In this document: positions 26,927 to 38,068 of the stretch, in pieces
How positions within the stretch are numbered: position 1 is the stretch's first letter
Layout: every line of letters begins with the position of its first letter
Assembly: GCA_947584965.1 (NCBI GenBank)
Contig: CANPWQ010000013.1
Location: 1 to 41,721, forward strand
DNA from: Candidatus Gastranaerophilales bacterium
GTDB lineage: Bacteria > Cyanobacteriota > Vampirovibrionia > Gastranaerophilales > Gastranaerophilaceae
Reading direction: 5' to 3'
Length of the DNA stretch: 41,721 nt
The notes under the pieces: model-generated
Told to the model about the DNA's origin: nothing
Databases searched by the model: none
Seen by the model: the letters and a program-made list of their open reading frames with translations, nothing else
Translations under genes and position numbers: made by a program

Positions 26927-27972
26927 TGAAAATTCTTGTTGTAAGATACCGTTTTATAGGCGATATGATATTGACAATTCCGTTTTTAAGGAATTTAAGA
27001 TACGCATATCCTAATGCGCAAATTGATATGCTTGTTTCGCCAAATTCAGGTGAAGTAATAGAAAACTGTCCTTATGTAAATAATTTTATATATTTTGATA
27101 CAACAAGAAAACACAAATATGAAATAGGAGAAGGCAAAAAAAAATCATTTTGGCACTACGTTAAACTGTTGCACAGAGAAAAATACGATAAAGCCTATGT
27201 ATTAAAGCGTTCATTATCAAGTGCAATGCTATGCTATTTCGCGGGAATAAAAGAAAGAATAGGCTATGACTGCGAAAACAGAGGATTTTTACTTACAAAA
27301 AAAATAAAATACGATACTCAAAAACATGAATCAGAATGTTTTCTTGATGTTTTAAAAGCGGATAATATCTTTATAAAAGATAATTATCTTGAAAACTGGG
27401 TAAGCGAATACAATAATCAAAAGGCAGATGAACTGTTTAAATTAAACAATATAAATAACGAACACATAAAAGCCGTAGTAAGTGTAACCGCTTCAGATGA
27501 CAGAAAGGTTTGGAATATAAATAACTATGCACGCATAATTGAATATTTATCAAATGAAAAAGGTGTACAGGTAATTTATATAGGCGCGCCTTCCGATAAA
27601 GCAATATATGATACATTGCAGATAAAGGAGAATTTAAAAATACCTGCCGTAAATTTATGTGAAAAAGTAACATTAAAAGACAGTCTGGCAGTACTAAAAA
27701 AAGTTGATTTTATAGTGGGCAATGACTCAGGGACACTTCACATGGCGTCATCCGTCGGAACAAAAGTAATAGGACTATACGGGCCTATGCCGGCAGAAAA
27801 ATGGCGTGCAATCGGAGATGATAATATTATTATAAAATCTGATTTAGAATGTATACCCTGCTCTTTAAGAGGAAAATGTAAAAATAACATAGCCTGCATG
27901 GAAAATATAACAATTGAACAGGTAAAATCAGCAATAGATACGGTACTGAATAAACGGTTTTCAAGAGTTTAA
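26926..27972 (+). CDS. waaF: ADP-heptose:LPS heptosyltransferase family protein (GT9)
   Basis: A glycosyltransferase of family 9, 348 residues, probably adding a heptose or similar sugar to the LPS core. The N-terminus KILVVRYRFIGDMILTIPFL is the family's acceptor-side start; the C-terminal donor motif is VGNDSGTLHMASSVGTKVIGLYGP. Near the end there are four cysteines (CIPCSLRGKC and CM). The exact acceptor is unknown, so WaaF is a family-level name. The ATG at 26926 overlaps the lpxK stop (TAATG) and is preferred to 26914. Its 3' end overlaps the convergent gspF gene by 4 nt. Confidence 0.85.
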   Translation: MKILVVRYRFIGDMILTIPFLRNLRYAYPNAQIDMLVSPNSGEVIENCPYVNNFIYFDTTRKHKYEIGEGKKKSFWHYVKLLHREKYDKAYVLKRSLSSAMLCYFAGIKERIGYDCENRGFLLTKKIKYDTQKHESECFLDVLKADNIFIKDNYLENWVSEYNNQKADELFKLNNINNEHIKAVVSVTASDDRKVWNINNYARIIEYLSNEKGVQVIYIGAPSDKAIYDTLQIKENLKIPAVNLCEKVTLKDSLAVLKKVDFIVGNDSGTLHMASSVGTKVIGLYGPMPAEKWRAIGDDNIIIKSDLECIPCSLRGKCKNNIACMENITIEQVKSAIDTVLNKRFSRV

Positions 27973-29012
27973 AACATATTAAAAAGATTTGTATAATAAG
28001 AGCTGTAAGCATTGACAGCAACATAAGCAACAATAATTCCTGCTAAAATAAGCATAAGAGGCTCAATAATTTTTACAAGAACTTTTAATGATAAATCCAG
28101 TTCGCGTTCATAGTCTTTAGAAACAAGCGAAAGCATTTTATCAAGCTCGCCCGCTTTTTCACCCGCCGAAATTTGCGACATTGCATAAGATGAAAATAAA
28201 TCGGAACATTGAAGTGCAGATGATATTTCATTACCAGCGGATACAAGTTTAAGCGAATTATTTAATTTTAATTTAACCTTTGGAATACTTATTACGGAAT
28301 AAGCCAGCTCAAGCGATTTATAAGCATTAACCCCCGCTTCATAAGCAAGTGCAAGTACCGCAAAAAAATTACTGAAATTATAATTCCTAACTATTTTAGA
28401 AATCAACGGCAGTTTATTTAATATGTTAAAAACAGTATTAATAAACTTCTTTTGTTTTGAAACAAATAAAACAATCCCGCCTAAAACAGCAAAAACAATA
28501 ACAATTTTGAATACTGCCCCAATCAGCAGATTACTCGTTTCAAAAGAGCTTATTCCCTCACCCATATATGAAAACATTTTTAAAACAAAAAATTTAAAAA
28601 ACAAAAATACCGCAATTGCCATACAAATAATAATAACCGGATAAGTTAAAGAAGATAAAACAGATTTTTTTAACTCATCTTCGCGTTTAAGATTATTTAT
28701 AATATTAAACAGCATTTTATCAAGTTTTCCGGATTTTTCGCCCGCAACAATAAGTCCTGTATTAGCCAAACCTAAAATATTTTCATAATGCAAAAAGGCT
28801 TCCTCAAGCGAACAGCCCTTTTCAATTTTTTTTATTAAATGAAAACAAAGTGCCTTTATATTATCATTTTTTGTTGATGTATAAATTGAATTAAATATTT
28901 GCAAAAAAGAAAAAGCAGAACGAAACAGAACATAAAAAGAATTAAAAAATTCCATTTTTTCTTTTGAAGAAAATTCAATAATATTTGAATGACTTTGTGA
29001 ATAATTACTCAT
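27969..29012 (-). CDS. gspF: GspF/PilC-family inner-membrane assembly protein
   Basis: Polytopic platform protein of type II secretion or type IV pilus machines, 347 residues. It has the two repeated helical T2SF domains (about 20-145 with GLIVAGEKSGKLDKML, and about 205-325 with MSQISAGEKAGELDKMLS), each followed by a membrane segment (YPVIIICMAIAVFLFFKFFV; IIEPLMLILAGIIVAYVAV). The GEKxGxLDKML pair is diagnostic. No GspE, GspD or pilin gene is nearby, so it is an isolated member, and whether it serves secretion, pili or DNA uptake cannot be told. A good promoter places its transcript start exactly on the ATG. Confidence 0.9.
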   Translation of the reverse strand: MSNYSQSHSNIIEFSSKEKMEFFNSFYVLFRSAFSFLQIFNSIYTSTKNDNIKALCFHLIKKIEKGCSLEEAFLHYENILGLANTGLIVAGEKSGKLDKMLFNIINNLKREDELKKSVLSSLTYPVIIICMAIAVFLFFKFFVLKMFSYMGEGISSFETSNLLIGAVFKIVIVFAVLGGIVLFVSKQKKFINTVFNILNKLPLISKIVRNYNFSNFFAVLALAYEAGVNAYKSLELAYSVISIPKVKLKLNNSLKLVSAGNEISSALQCSDLFSSYAMSQISAGEKAGELDKMLSLVSKDYERELDLSLKVLVKIIEPLMLILAGIIVAYVAVNAYSSYYTNLFNMF

Positions 29013-29018
29013 AAAACA

Positions 29019-29048
29019 ATTATATATTTTTTAATAAGCGATTGTAAA
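29019..29048 (-). promoter_or_regulatory. gspF promoter, leaderless
   Basis: On the minus strand TTTACA (29048-29043), an 18-nt spacer and a perfect TATAAT (29024-29019). Counting 7 nt from the last T gives 29012, the A of the gspF ATG. This is the best-defined leaderless promoter in the window. Confidence 0.7.
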
Positions 29049-29057
29049 TATTTTTTG

Positions 29058-29066
29058 TGATAGTAT
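29058..29066 (+). promoter_or_regulatory. zupT extended -10, near-leaderless
   Basis: TGATAGTAT fits TGnTAnnAT. The expected start is 29073, one base before the ATG at 29074; there is no Shine-Dalgarno. It is divergent from the gspF promoter, with 9 nt between the gspF -35 and this element. Confidence 0.5.
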
Positions 29067-29073
29067 AAAAACT

Positions 29074-29859
29074 ATGAACGCATATATACTACCGTTAATA
29101 TTAACCTTGTTTGCAGGCATGTCAACGCTTTTAGGCGGATTTATAACATTTTTTGTAAAACGCAATAACTTAAAAGCACTGTCAGTCGGCTTAGGATTTT
29201 CCGCAGGAGTAATGGTTTATATAAGTTTATGCGAGCTTATGAATGAAGCTCCGCAAATGCTAAACGGCGGATATGGTTTAATAACATCAAAAGCACTGGC
29301 ATTTGGCGGATTTTTTGCGGGAATAATAATTGCCATATTAATAGACTATTTTGTTCCCGACCATATAGAATCTGATTTTTTAAGCACTTCAAAAAGATGT
29401 CATCAAAGGCATCAAATAAGACGGGCAGGGTTAATAACCGCAATAGCAGTAACAATGCACAATTTCCCCGAAGGTATGGCAACATTTTTAGTATCCTCGC
29501 AGGATATAATGCTTGGAATACCTGTTGCAATAGCAATAGCAATACATAATATACCCGAGGGTATTGCAATAGCACTACCGATATTCCATGCAACAGGGAA
29601 AAAACGGCTTGCAATATTATATTCGTTTGTATCAGGTATTTCTGAACCCATAGGAGGATTAATTGGAGTTTTACTTTTAAAAACAATAATGCCCGCTCAA
29701 TCAATAGGCATAATGACAGCAGCCGTAGCGGGAATTATGGTTTATATTTCTTTTGATACCCTGCTCCCCTTAGCAAGAGAATACGGCGAAAATCACCACG
29801 TAATAATCGGAATAGTATCGGGTATGCTGATTATGGGGTTAGGATTAATTTTCCTGTAA
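29074..29859 (+). CDS. zupT: ZIP-family metal transporter (ZupT-like)
   Basis: Imports divalent metal ions such as zinc, iron or manganese; specificity cannot be read with certainty. It is 261 residues with about eight membrane helices. The metal-site motifs are HNFPEGMA in the fourth and HNIPEGIA in the fifth helix, followed by EPIGGLIG. A short His/Arg-rich loop (KRCHQRHQIRR) lies in the cytoplasmic region between helices three and four, as usual in ZIP proteins. It is divergent from gspF and ends 15 nt inside the convergent GNAT gene. Confidence 0.93.
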   Translation: MNAYILPLILTLFAGMSTLLGGFITFFVKRNNLKALSVGLGFSAGVMVYISLCELMNEAPQMLNGGYGLITSKALAFGGFFAGIIIAILIDYFVPDHIESDFLSTSKRCHQRHQIRRAGLITAIAVTMHNFPEGMATFLVSSQDIMLGIPVAIAIAIHNIPEGIAIALPIFHATGKKRLAILYSFVSGISEPIGGLIGVLLLKTIMPAQSIGIMTAAVAGIMVYISFDTLLPLAREYGENHHVIIGIVSGMLIMGLGLIFL

Positions 29860-30345
29860 ATTATACTCCATAATATAATCATCCATAACAAATCCGCAGC
29901 CTATATCGGTTACAACAGATTTGACATTTTTAAATCCCCATTTCAAATAAGCGCAAATCGCTGTTTTATTATTTTTATTTACCGTTAAATAAATAATTTG
30001 TTTATTTAAAGTTCGTGCAATTTCTAATATATGTTCAAAAGCAGACTTTCCTATACCGCAATGTCTGTAATCTTTTTTTACATACAATTTTGACAAAAAT
30101 AATTTGTTATCCTCGGAGCAAACTCCAAAATATCCTGCATTTTCGCCATTATATCTTATAATTTTATATATATAACCTTTATTTTCAATAGCAGACTTAA
30201 CAGCTTCATAAGATTGAAAAAGATTAACCATATAATTTATTTGTTCGGTAGTTAACAAGCAAGGCCAGTATTCATGCCAGATTTCGGAAGCAAGAATTGT
30301 GAGCTCATTAATTTGATTATCTGTTTTAATATTTAAAAAATCCAT
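29845..30345 (-). CDS. GNAT-family N-acetyltransferase
   Basis: A 166-residue acetyl-CoA-dependent acetyltransferase; substrate unknown. The acetyl-CoA pocket is at FLSKLYVKKDYRHCGIGKSAFEHIL-type positions, where YRHCGIGK is the Q/R-x-x-G-x-G/A loop (about residues 97-104). Further motifs are IIYLTVNKNNKTAICAYLKWGF, the typical motif B. The protein ends by about 166 with a short acidic tail. It starts 3 nt after the stop of the histidine phosphatase gene, so the two are one transcript. The 15-nt overlap with zupT lies at the 3' ends. Confidence 0.88.
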   Translation of the reverse strand: MDFLNIKTDNQINELTILASEIWHEYWPCLLTTEQINYMVNLFQSYEAVKSAIENKGYIYKIIRYNGENAGYFGVCSEDNKLFLSKLYVKKDYRHCGIGKSAFEHILEIARTLNKQIIYLTVNKNNKTAICAYLKWGFKNVKSVVTDIGCGFVMDDYIMEYNLQEN

Positions 30346-30348
30346 AAT

Positions 30349-30975
30349 TCACTCTATCGGTATGTATGCACTGTAAACAAGACTGGCGAAGCCCTCAAAA
30401 TAGCTTATTTGGGTAGCACTTCCCGTTGGAATATAAACTTTAAACTGATTGCAAGGCGGAATAGAAAGCGCATTAGCGACAGCCGACTGAATTACATCAC
30501 CATGCGTTATAATAATAATTCTTTTACCCAAATTTTGCTCAACAATATTGTTTAATGCCTCCGCAACACGTTTATTAAGTTCAACCGTGGTTTCACCGCC
30601 CTCGGGCCAGTAATGTTCGGGATTTTTATGATATTCTTCAAGCATGTGCGGAAATTTTTGTTCAATATCATCAAAAGTCATACCGCTCCAAACCCCTGCA
30701 AGTCTGCTTCTTAACTGCGGAATTATCTCAAAATCATGCGAGCAGATTTTAGATAATATTTCAGCACTCTGAACAGTCCTAAGGGCAGAGCTTGTATAAA
30801 TTTTATCAATTTTTAATCCCTTATTTTTAACCCAATTAGAAATTCTATCCATTTCAAATCTGCCCAAAGCGTTGAGTGCAGGATATGATTCATCATCAAA
30901 TAACCTGTTTTCTTCGGTGTTAATTGTTGCACCGTGCCTTATAAATGTAATTTTACATTTTCTTTTAAAAAACAT
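30349..30975 (-). CDS. Histidine phosphatase superfamily protein (phosphoglycerate mutase-like)
   Basis: A phosphatase of the branch-1 histidine family, 208 residues. The catalytic His14 is in IRHGATIN; the second phosphate-binding Arg and His lie in YTSSALRTVQSA and IIITHGDVIQS; the acid residue is in the PEGGETTVEL stretch. Members include CobC, GpmB and sugar phosphatases, and the true substrate cannot be decided. GGAG (30986-30983) is 7 nt before the ATG and a TATAAT box lies at 30998-30993. It is divergent from gyrB and co-transcribed with the GNAT gene. Confidence 0.88.
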   Translation of the reverse strand: MFFKRKCKITFIRHGATINTEENRLFDDESYPALNALGRFEMDRISNWVKNKGLKIDKIYTSSALRTVQSAEILSKICSHDFEIIPQLRSRLAGVWSGMTFDDIEQKFPHMLEEYHKNPEHYWPEGGETTVELNKRVAEALNNIVEQNLGKRIIIITHGDVIQSAVANALSIPPCNQFKVYIPTGSATQISYFEGFASLVYSAYIPIE

Positions 30976-31023
30976 AAAGTGACTCCGGTAATATTATACC
31001 CAAAATTAACAACTTTTACTAAT

Positions 31024-31052
31024 TTGGCACAGGTTTTATTTTGTAGTACAAT
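31024..31052 (+). promoter_or_regulatory. gyrB promoter
   Basis: TTGGCA (31024-31029), a 17-nt spacer and TACAAT (31047-31052), with a second TATAAT overlapping at 31052-31057. The expected start is about 31059, giving a leader of about 24 nt with a TGGGGA ribosome site (31070-31075). It is the clearest standard promoter in the window. Confidence 0.75.
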
Positions 31053-31079
31053 ATAATAGACGAGAAGATTGGGGAATAA

Positions 31080-33527
<2,448 letters not shown>

Positions 33528-33549
33528 ATCCTTAATTTCGGAGTAAAAA

Positions 33550-34602
33550 GTGGATTTTATAATAAAACTGCTTAAATTAAAAGTTACAAAGGTGTTTTTA
33601 TGTATTCTAATGATTACATTTATAGCATCTTTGTATTTTTATCGCGATTGGTATTTCAGACAATATCACAAATGTATAGGATTTTATTATGTAAATAAAG
33701 GTGATAAAGCATACAGAGATAAGAAATATCAAAAAGCAATAGATATGTATAAAACGGCACTGAGGCATTATCCGGAGCATTCAAGGGCAGGATGTAACCT
33801 TGGCAATATATATGTAAGTTTTGAAAACTATTATGAAGCGGTAAATGCTTATGAGCAGGCACTTAGATACAGTCCGAATTTTATGATATGCAGAATGGAT
33901 TTAGGTATAATACTCTCCGAAAAACTTGCCGACTACGATAAAGCAATACAGGAGTATGGCAGAGTAGTAAATTCAAATCCTTTTACACTCAACATTCCAT
34001 TAATATTTAATAATAAAGAAACTACAAAAGTAAATAAAGGTTTGGCATATTATAATATGGGGCTGGCATATCGCGGGAAAGCAGTGTATATGGGCGACAG
34101 GACTCAAACTGCCGTTAAATACTTAAAGAAAGCCGAAGAAGCATATACAAATGCGGAAAAATATTTAAAAAATGATTATGATAATACCTATAACCATGCT
34201 TTGACAAATCATTTATTGGGCGATTATAAAAAAGCGTCACTTGAATATTGCGACGCAATTAATATAAAGCCCGAAAGTTTTGAGGCTCATTATAATTTTG
34301 CCCTGCTTTTAAGAAGTATGAATATGAATAAAGAAGCTCTGAATGAATTTGAAAAATCCGCAATGCTGTTGGATTACGACGGAAAATACAATAAAAACAA
34401 GTATATTTTCGGTATAATATCGGAAATAAAAAGAAGAATTATTAACGAAGAAGGCGGATACGATTATTTAATAACCAGAACGGACGTAACTTCGCTTCCA
34501 AAAGATGAAATTACATATACAAAAGGTAAAGTAGTTCCTAAAGATTTTGATATGGAAAAATTATTAAAATGCACTTATAAAAAACAATTAGAAGAAATGT
34601 AA
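33550..34602 (+). CDS. Membrane-anchored TPR protein
   Basis: A 350-residue protein with one N-terminal membrane helix (about 13-29, KVFLCILMITFIASLYF) and several tetratricopeptide repeats: AYRDKKYQKAIDMYKTALRHYP, NYYEAVNAYEQALRYSP and DYKKASLEYCDAINIKPE are typical. It should act as a protein-binding scaffold facing the periplasm or the cytosol. The start is GTG with GGAG 6 nt before it. It lies 22 nt after gyrB and 1 nt before the diguanylate cyclase gene. The function is not recognised. Confidence 0.85.
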   Translation: MDFIIKLLKLKVTKVFLCILMITFIASLYFYRDWYFRQYHKCIGFYYVNKGDKAYRDKKYQKAIDMYKTALRHYPEHSRAGCNLGNIYVSFENYYEAVNAYEQALRYSPNFMICRMDLGIILSEKLADYDKAIQEYGRVVNSNPFTLNIPLIFNNKETTKVNKGLAYYNMGLAYRGKAVYMGDRTQTAVKYLKKAEEAYTNAEKYLKNDYDNTYNHALTNHLLGDYKKASLEYCDAINIKPESFEAHYNFALLLRSMNMNKEALNEFEKSAMLLDYDGKYNKNKYIFGIISEIKRRIINEEGGYDYLITRTDVTSLPKDEITYTKGKVVPKDFDMEKLLKCTYKKQLEEM

Positions 34603-34603
34603 T

Positions 34604-36040
34604 ATGAACAAAACCAATAATTTGAAATTTTTAAATATTTTATCGGAAATACTTTCAAAAAGGTTGTCACCGATAAATACAATGAACTCAATAAACAAGT
34701 TATTTAAAGATTATTTAAACGCGGAAGAAATAAGGTATATAATCTGGGATAACAATAATATGAGCCTAAAAGATTTTAACGCGGATATAATATCGGAAGA
34801 ACATTTAACCGAAAATCAAATTATAAATTATGTATATACAAACTTCTCAATAAATAAAGGAAAAACATTTTATTTTAACGAAAAAGAATACCACTGCGAA
34901 ACAACAGAAGAAGAAATCAATGAAATACAATCAGAGAATGACGAAATAAACACTTTAATGTACCCGATAATAGCAAACGGAGAGGTATTCGGGCTGATAA
35001 AATTAAAAATAAAAAATACAAAACCCGATAAAGACTTATTAGCTCTAATAAAAATAAGTACAATGTTAATTTCGGGGTCAATAATAAACTATTTACTGAA
35101 TGAACAAATGGAAATAAGTTTAAATTTTTATAAGGCAATGAAAGATATAGCAAAAATAATAGAAAGCCAGTATGAGCTTTCATATATTATTCCGCTAATC
35201 GGAGAAATGATAGACCGCTTTATAAGCTCACATTTAATATATATATTTATAAAAAAAGAAAACGAATATAAACTTGTATGGCCAAAAGCGTGCAAAGATA
35301 AACAAATATATAAATTACTTGAAAAATTAACTGATAAAACAGAATATAAAATATCAAAAGACGGAAAAATAGGAGTTTTCCCCATAACAAACAATGAAAC
35401 AATACAAGGCGCAATAGTGGCATACAGTAATATAGAAAAACTGCTGCAAAAAGATATAGATTATTTAACGCAATTAACAAGACAATCGGGACTAACGCTT
35501 CAGCGGGCAAATATGTATGCTGAAGTATTAAAATATGCAACCATGGACGCTTTAACAGGGTTAAACAATCGCAGACAATTTGAAATCAGGTTAAATCAAG
35601 AAGTTGCAAACAGCAAAAGAAACAACATTCCAATGTGCTGTATGATGCTGGATGTGGATTACTTTAAAAAAGTAAATGACACATACGGACACGCAGCAGG
35701 TGATTGTGTGTTAAAAGATGTAGCTCAAATAATAAAAAATGAAATAAGAGAATATGATATAGCTTGCAGATACGGCGGAGAAGAATTTTTTATAATTCTG
35801 CCACAAACACAAATAAAAGAAGCAAGCCTTGTGGCACAAAGGCTTCGAAAAGTAATTGAGGAGTCAAATATAGACATAACAGGTACAGGTGTAAAGAATA
35901 TAACAAGTATAAATATAACGGTAAGTATAGGAGTATGTGCGTTCAATTCAAATATGAGCGCGGATGAAGTAGCCCAAAAGGCTGATAAGGCCCTATACAA
36001 AGCAAAAACGACAGGAAGAAACAGAGTCATTATTGCTTGA
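34604..36040 (+). CDS. Diguanylate cyclase (GGDEF) with GAF-like sensor
   Basis: Makes the second messenger c-di-GMP from two GTP. It has 478 residues. The C-terminal domain (about 315-478) is complete: DALTGLNNRRQFE, MMLDVDYFKKVNDTYGHAAGD and the active signature GGEEF (about 391-395). REYD, a product-inhibition I-site RxxD, lies just upstream. The N-terminal part (1-150) is not recognised; residues about 170-305 resemble a GAF sensor (IYIFIKKENEY, GVFPITNNETIQGAIVAYS). There is no membrane segment. It is nearly fused to the TPR gene (1 nt gap). Confidence 0.93.
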   Translation: MNKTNNLKFLNILSEILSKRLSPINTMNSINKLFKDYLNAEEIRYIIWDNNNMSLKDFNADIISEEHLTENQIINYVYTNFSINKGKTFYFNEKEYHCETTEEEINEIQSENDEINTLMYPIIANGEVFGLIKLKIKNTKPDKDLLALIKISTMLISGSIINYLLNEQMEISLNFYKAMKDIAKIIESQYELSYIIPLIGEMIDRFISSHLIYIFIKKENEYKLVWPKACKDKQIYKLLEKLTDKTEYKISKDGKIGVFPITNNETIQGAIVAYSNIEKLLQKDIDYLTQLTRQSGLTLQRANMYAEVLKYATMDALTGLNNRRQFEIRLNQEVANSKRNNIPMCCMMLDVDYFKKVNDTYGHAAGDCVLKDVAQIIKNEIREYDIACRYGGEEFFIILPQTQIKEASLVAQRLRKVIEESNIDITGTGVKNITSINITVSIGVCAFNSNMSADEVAQKADKALYKAKTTGRNRVIIA

Positions 36041-36087
36041 TATTTTAGTTTGTTTTATTCTGTTATAAAAGGACTTAAGAATAGATT

Positions 36088-38067
36088 ATGAAATTATTAA
36101 AATATATAGTAATAAGTTTAGCCGTAATAGTTCCGTGTATAATTACAATATTAATATATAATGATAAAATCACTCAAAATTCGCCCGTATATTATAAACA
36201 GGGCGTAGAATTTTATAAAAACGGAGATTATCAAAAAGCATATTATAATTTTGGTAAAATACACAGAATAAGCCCTTTGTATTCAATGGCAATATATAAA
36301 CAGGCAAAATCAGCTCAAAAAGCGGGAGATTATAATACTGCAGTATTGAAATACAATGTTTATTTAAAAAGAAACCCCAATTCACTGTTTTCGCAAACAG
36401 CAAGATATAATTTAGCAAAATGTTATTATTATTTAAAAGATTATGAATCTGCAAAGAAATTGTTTTTAGAAACAAAATCAAAAATGAAAGATACTGCTTC
36501 AACTGCCGATTACTATTTGGGCTTAATAGAGAAAACAACCGATAAAGAAGCAAGTGCAAAATATTTTACCCGATATTTAAAAGCAAAAGATAATACAAAC
36601 AGAAATTATGAATTATCGGCAGCACAAGAACTGTCAACAATAGGCAGAGAACTAACTGATGATGAAAAATTAATAGTCGGAACTACTTTTTACAATAACA
36701 AAAAATATTCCAAAGCCATTGAATACTTATCTGTATTACCAATGGATAAATGCTGGGATTATCTTGTTTTAGCAAATCATTATGCAGGGAATAAAGTTAT
36801 TGCAAAAAAATTATTTGAACAGGGAATAAGTTTATATTCTTATAAAATAAATAAAGAAAATCTGCACAAGATATATGATATTTATACCTCTTATATGACG
36901 GGAAACAAATTAAAAAATCAAGCACAAATGCTGAATTTAATTGAAAAGCACAATCTTGCCGGTGCGGATTATGCCATTTATAAACTTGCAAATATAAGTA
37001 ACAAAGATAGAGCTTTAATTTTATATAACGAATTAATAAATAAATATCCCGAGTCTGATTATGCACCGGAAACATTATGGAAACTGTTTTGGAATAAATA
37101 TTCGTTAAAAAATTATCAAGAAGCCGAAAATATGGCAATACAACACTTAAAATCATATAAAAATGTAAAATCAACTCCGAGAATAATGTTTTGGCTGGCA
37201 AAAACAGAAATAAAACTGAATAAAATATCCGAAGCAAATAATATTTTATCAAAATTAATAACAAAATATCCTGATGATTATTACGGGCTAAGAGGCGAAT
37301 ATCTAAGCAATAAAAGGTCTGATTTCTGGCAAACCTCTCAAGGCAAAAAACTGCCGATAAATAAAGAAGAAATAGTATTTCCAATATCATTGTCACATCT
37401 TGAAATTAAAGATTTAAAACTGATAAACAGTTTATTTGCAATGGGCGATTATGAAATATGGCTGGACGCGGATTTTGATAATAAAATCACCCAAAGCTGG
37501 TTTGAACAGAGAAAAAACAAAAAATCACGCTCAATTGTCTTAGCGCGCGATGCAATAAAAGAAATGGAAATAAAACCTTCCATATTAAGTGCAGGTTATA
37601 AATTGGCTTATCCGATACACTACGGAGAAGAAATAAATATTGCAGGAGAAAAATTAAACCTTGACCCGTATTTAATAATATCAATAATAAGGGAGGAAAG
37701 CTATTTTGATGAATTTGCAAGAAGTGCAACGAATGCGGCAGGTTTAATGCAATTAATGCCCATAACTGCAAATTTTATGATATCTAAATTATCCGAAGAT
37801 ATACCTGTGCTAGCGGATTTAGACAATCCTAAAGTCAACCTTTATATCGGATGTAATTATTTAAAATATTTAAAAGAACGCCTTAATAATGATTTATACG
37901 CTGTTGCTGCCTACAACGGCGGAGAAGGCAACATTAATAAATGGATTAAAAACTTTAATTCGGGTGACTACGATGAATTTATAGAAAATATCCCGCTTGA
38001 CGAAACAAGAAATTACGTTAAAAAAATATTCAGAACATTTCACATGTATAAGAAAATATATCAATAA
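36088..38067 (+). CDS. slt: Soluble lytic murein transglycosylase with TPR-like N-terminus
   Basis: Cleaves the MurNAc-GlcNAc bond of peptidoglycan. It has 659 residues. An N-terminal membrane helix or uncleaved signal (about 5-23, YIVISLAVIVPCIITILIY) is followed by a long helical, TPR-like superhelix (about 30-400, with AYYNFGKIHR, YNTAVLKYNVYLKRNPN) as in Slt70. The catalytic domain starts near residue 510: SIIREESYFD holds the catalytic Glu537 and Ser538, then SATNAAGLMQLMP, and AAYNGGEGNI. AAAGGAC lies upstream of the ATG but 13 nt away. It is 47 nt after the cyclase gene and converges on the large zinc-ribbon gene with only 1 nt between. Confidence 0.92.
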   Translation: MKLLKYIVISLAVIVPCIITILIYNDKITQNSPVYYKQGVEFYKNGDYQKAYYNFGKIHRISPLYSMAIYKQAKSAQKAGDYNTAVLKYNVYLKRNPNSLFSQTARYNLAKCYYYLKDYESAKKLFLETKSKMKDTASTADYYLGLIEKTTDKEASAKYFTRYLKAKDNTNRNYELSAAQELSTIGRELTDDEKLIVGTTFYNNKKYSKAIEYLSVLPMDKCWDYLVLANHYAGNKVIAKKLFEQGISLYSYKINKENLHKIYDIYTSYMTGNKLKNQAQMLNLIEKHNLAGADYAIYKLANISNKDRALILYNELINKYPESDYAPETLWKLFWNKYSLKNYQEAENMAIQHLKSYKNVKSTPRIMFWLAKTEIKLNKISEANNILSKLITKYPDDYYGLRGEYLSNKRSDFWQTSQGKKLPINKEEIVFPISLSHLEIKDLKLINSLFAMGDYEIWLDADFDNKITQSWFEQRKNKKSRSIVLARDAIKEMEIKPSILSAGYKLAYPIHYGEEINIAGEKLNLDPYLIISIIREESYFDEFARSATNAAGLMQLMPITANFMISKLSEDIPVLADLDNPKVNLYIGCNYLKYLKERLNNDLYAVAAYNGGEGNINKWIKNFNSGDYDEFIENIPLDETRNYVKKIFRTFHMYKKIYQ

Positions 38068-38068
38068 A

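Noticed and set aside
29237-29704. 155-codon open frame antisense to zupT
   Set aside because: Opposite the conserved HNFPEG/HNIPEG metal motifs; the product is a Leu-rich string.
36797-37396. 199-codon open frame antisense to slt
   Set aside because: Mirror of an AT-rich helical coding region; Leu/Tyr/Phe-rich with no recognisable domain.
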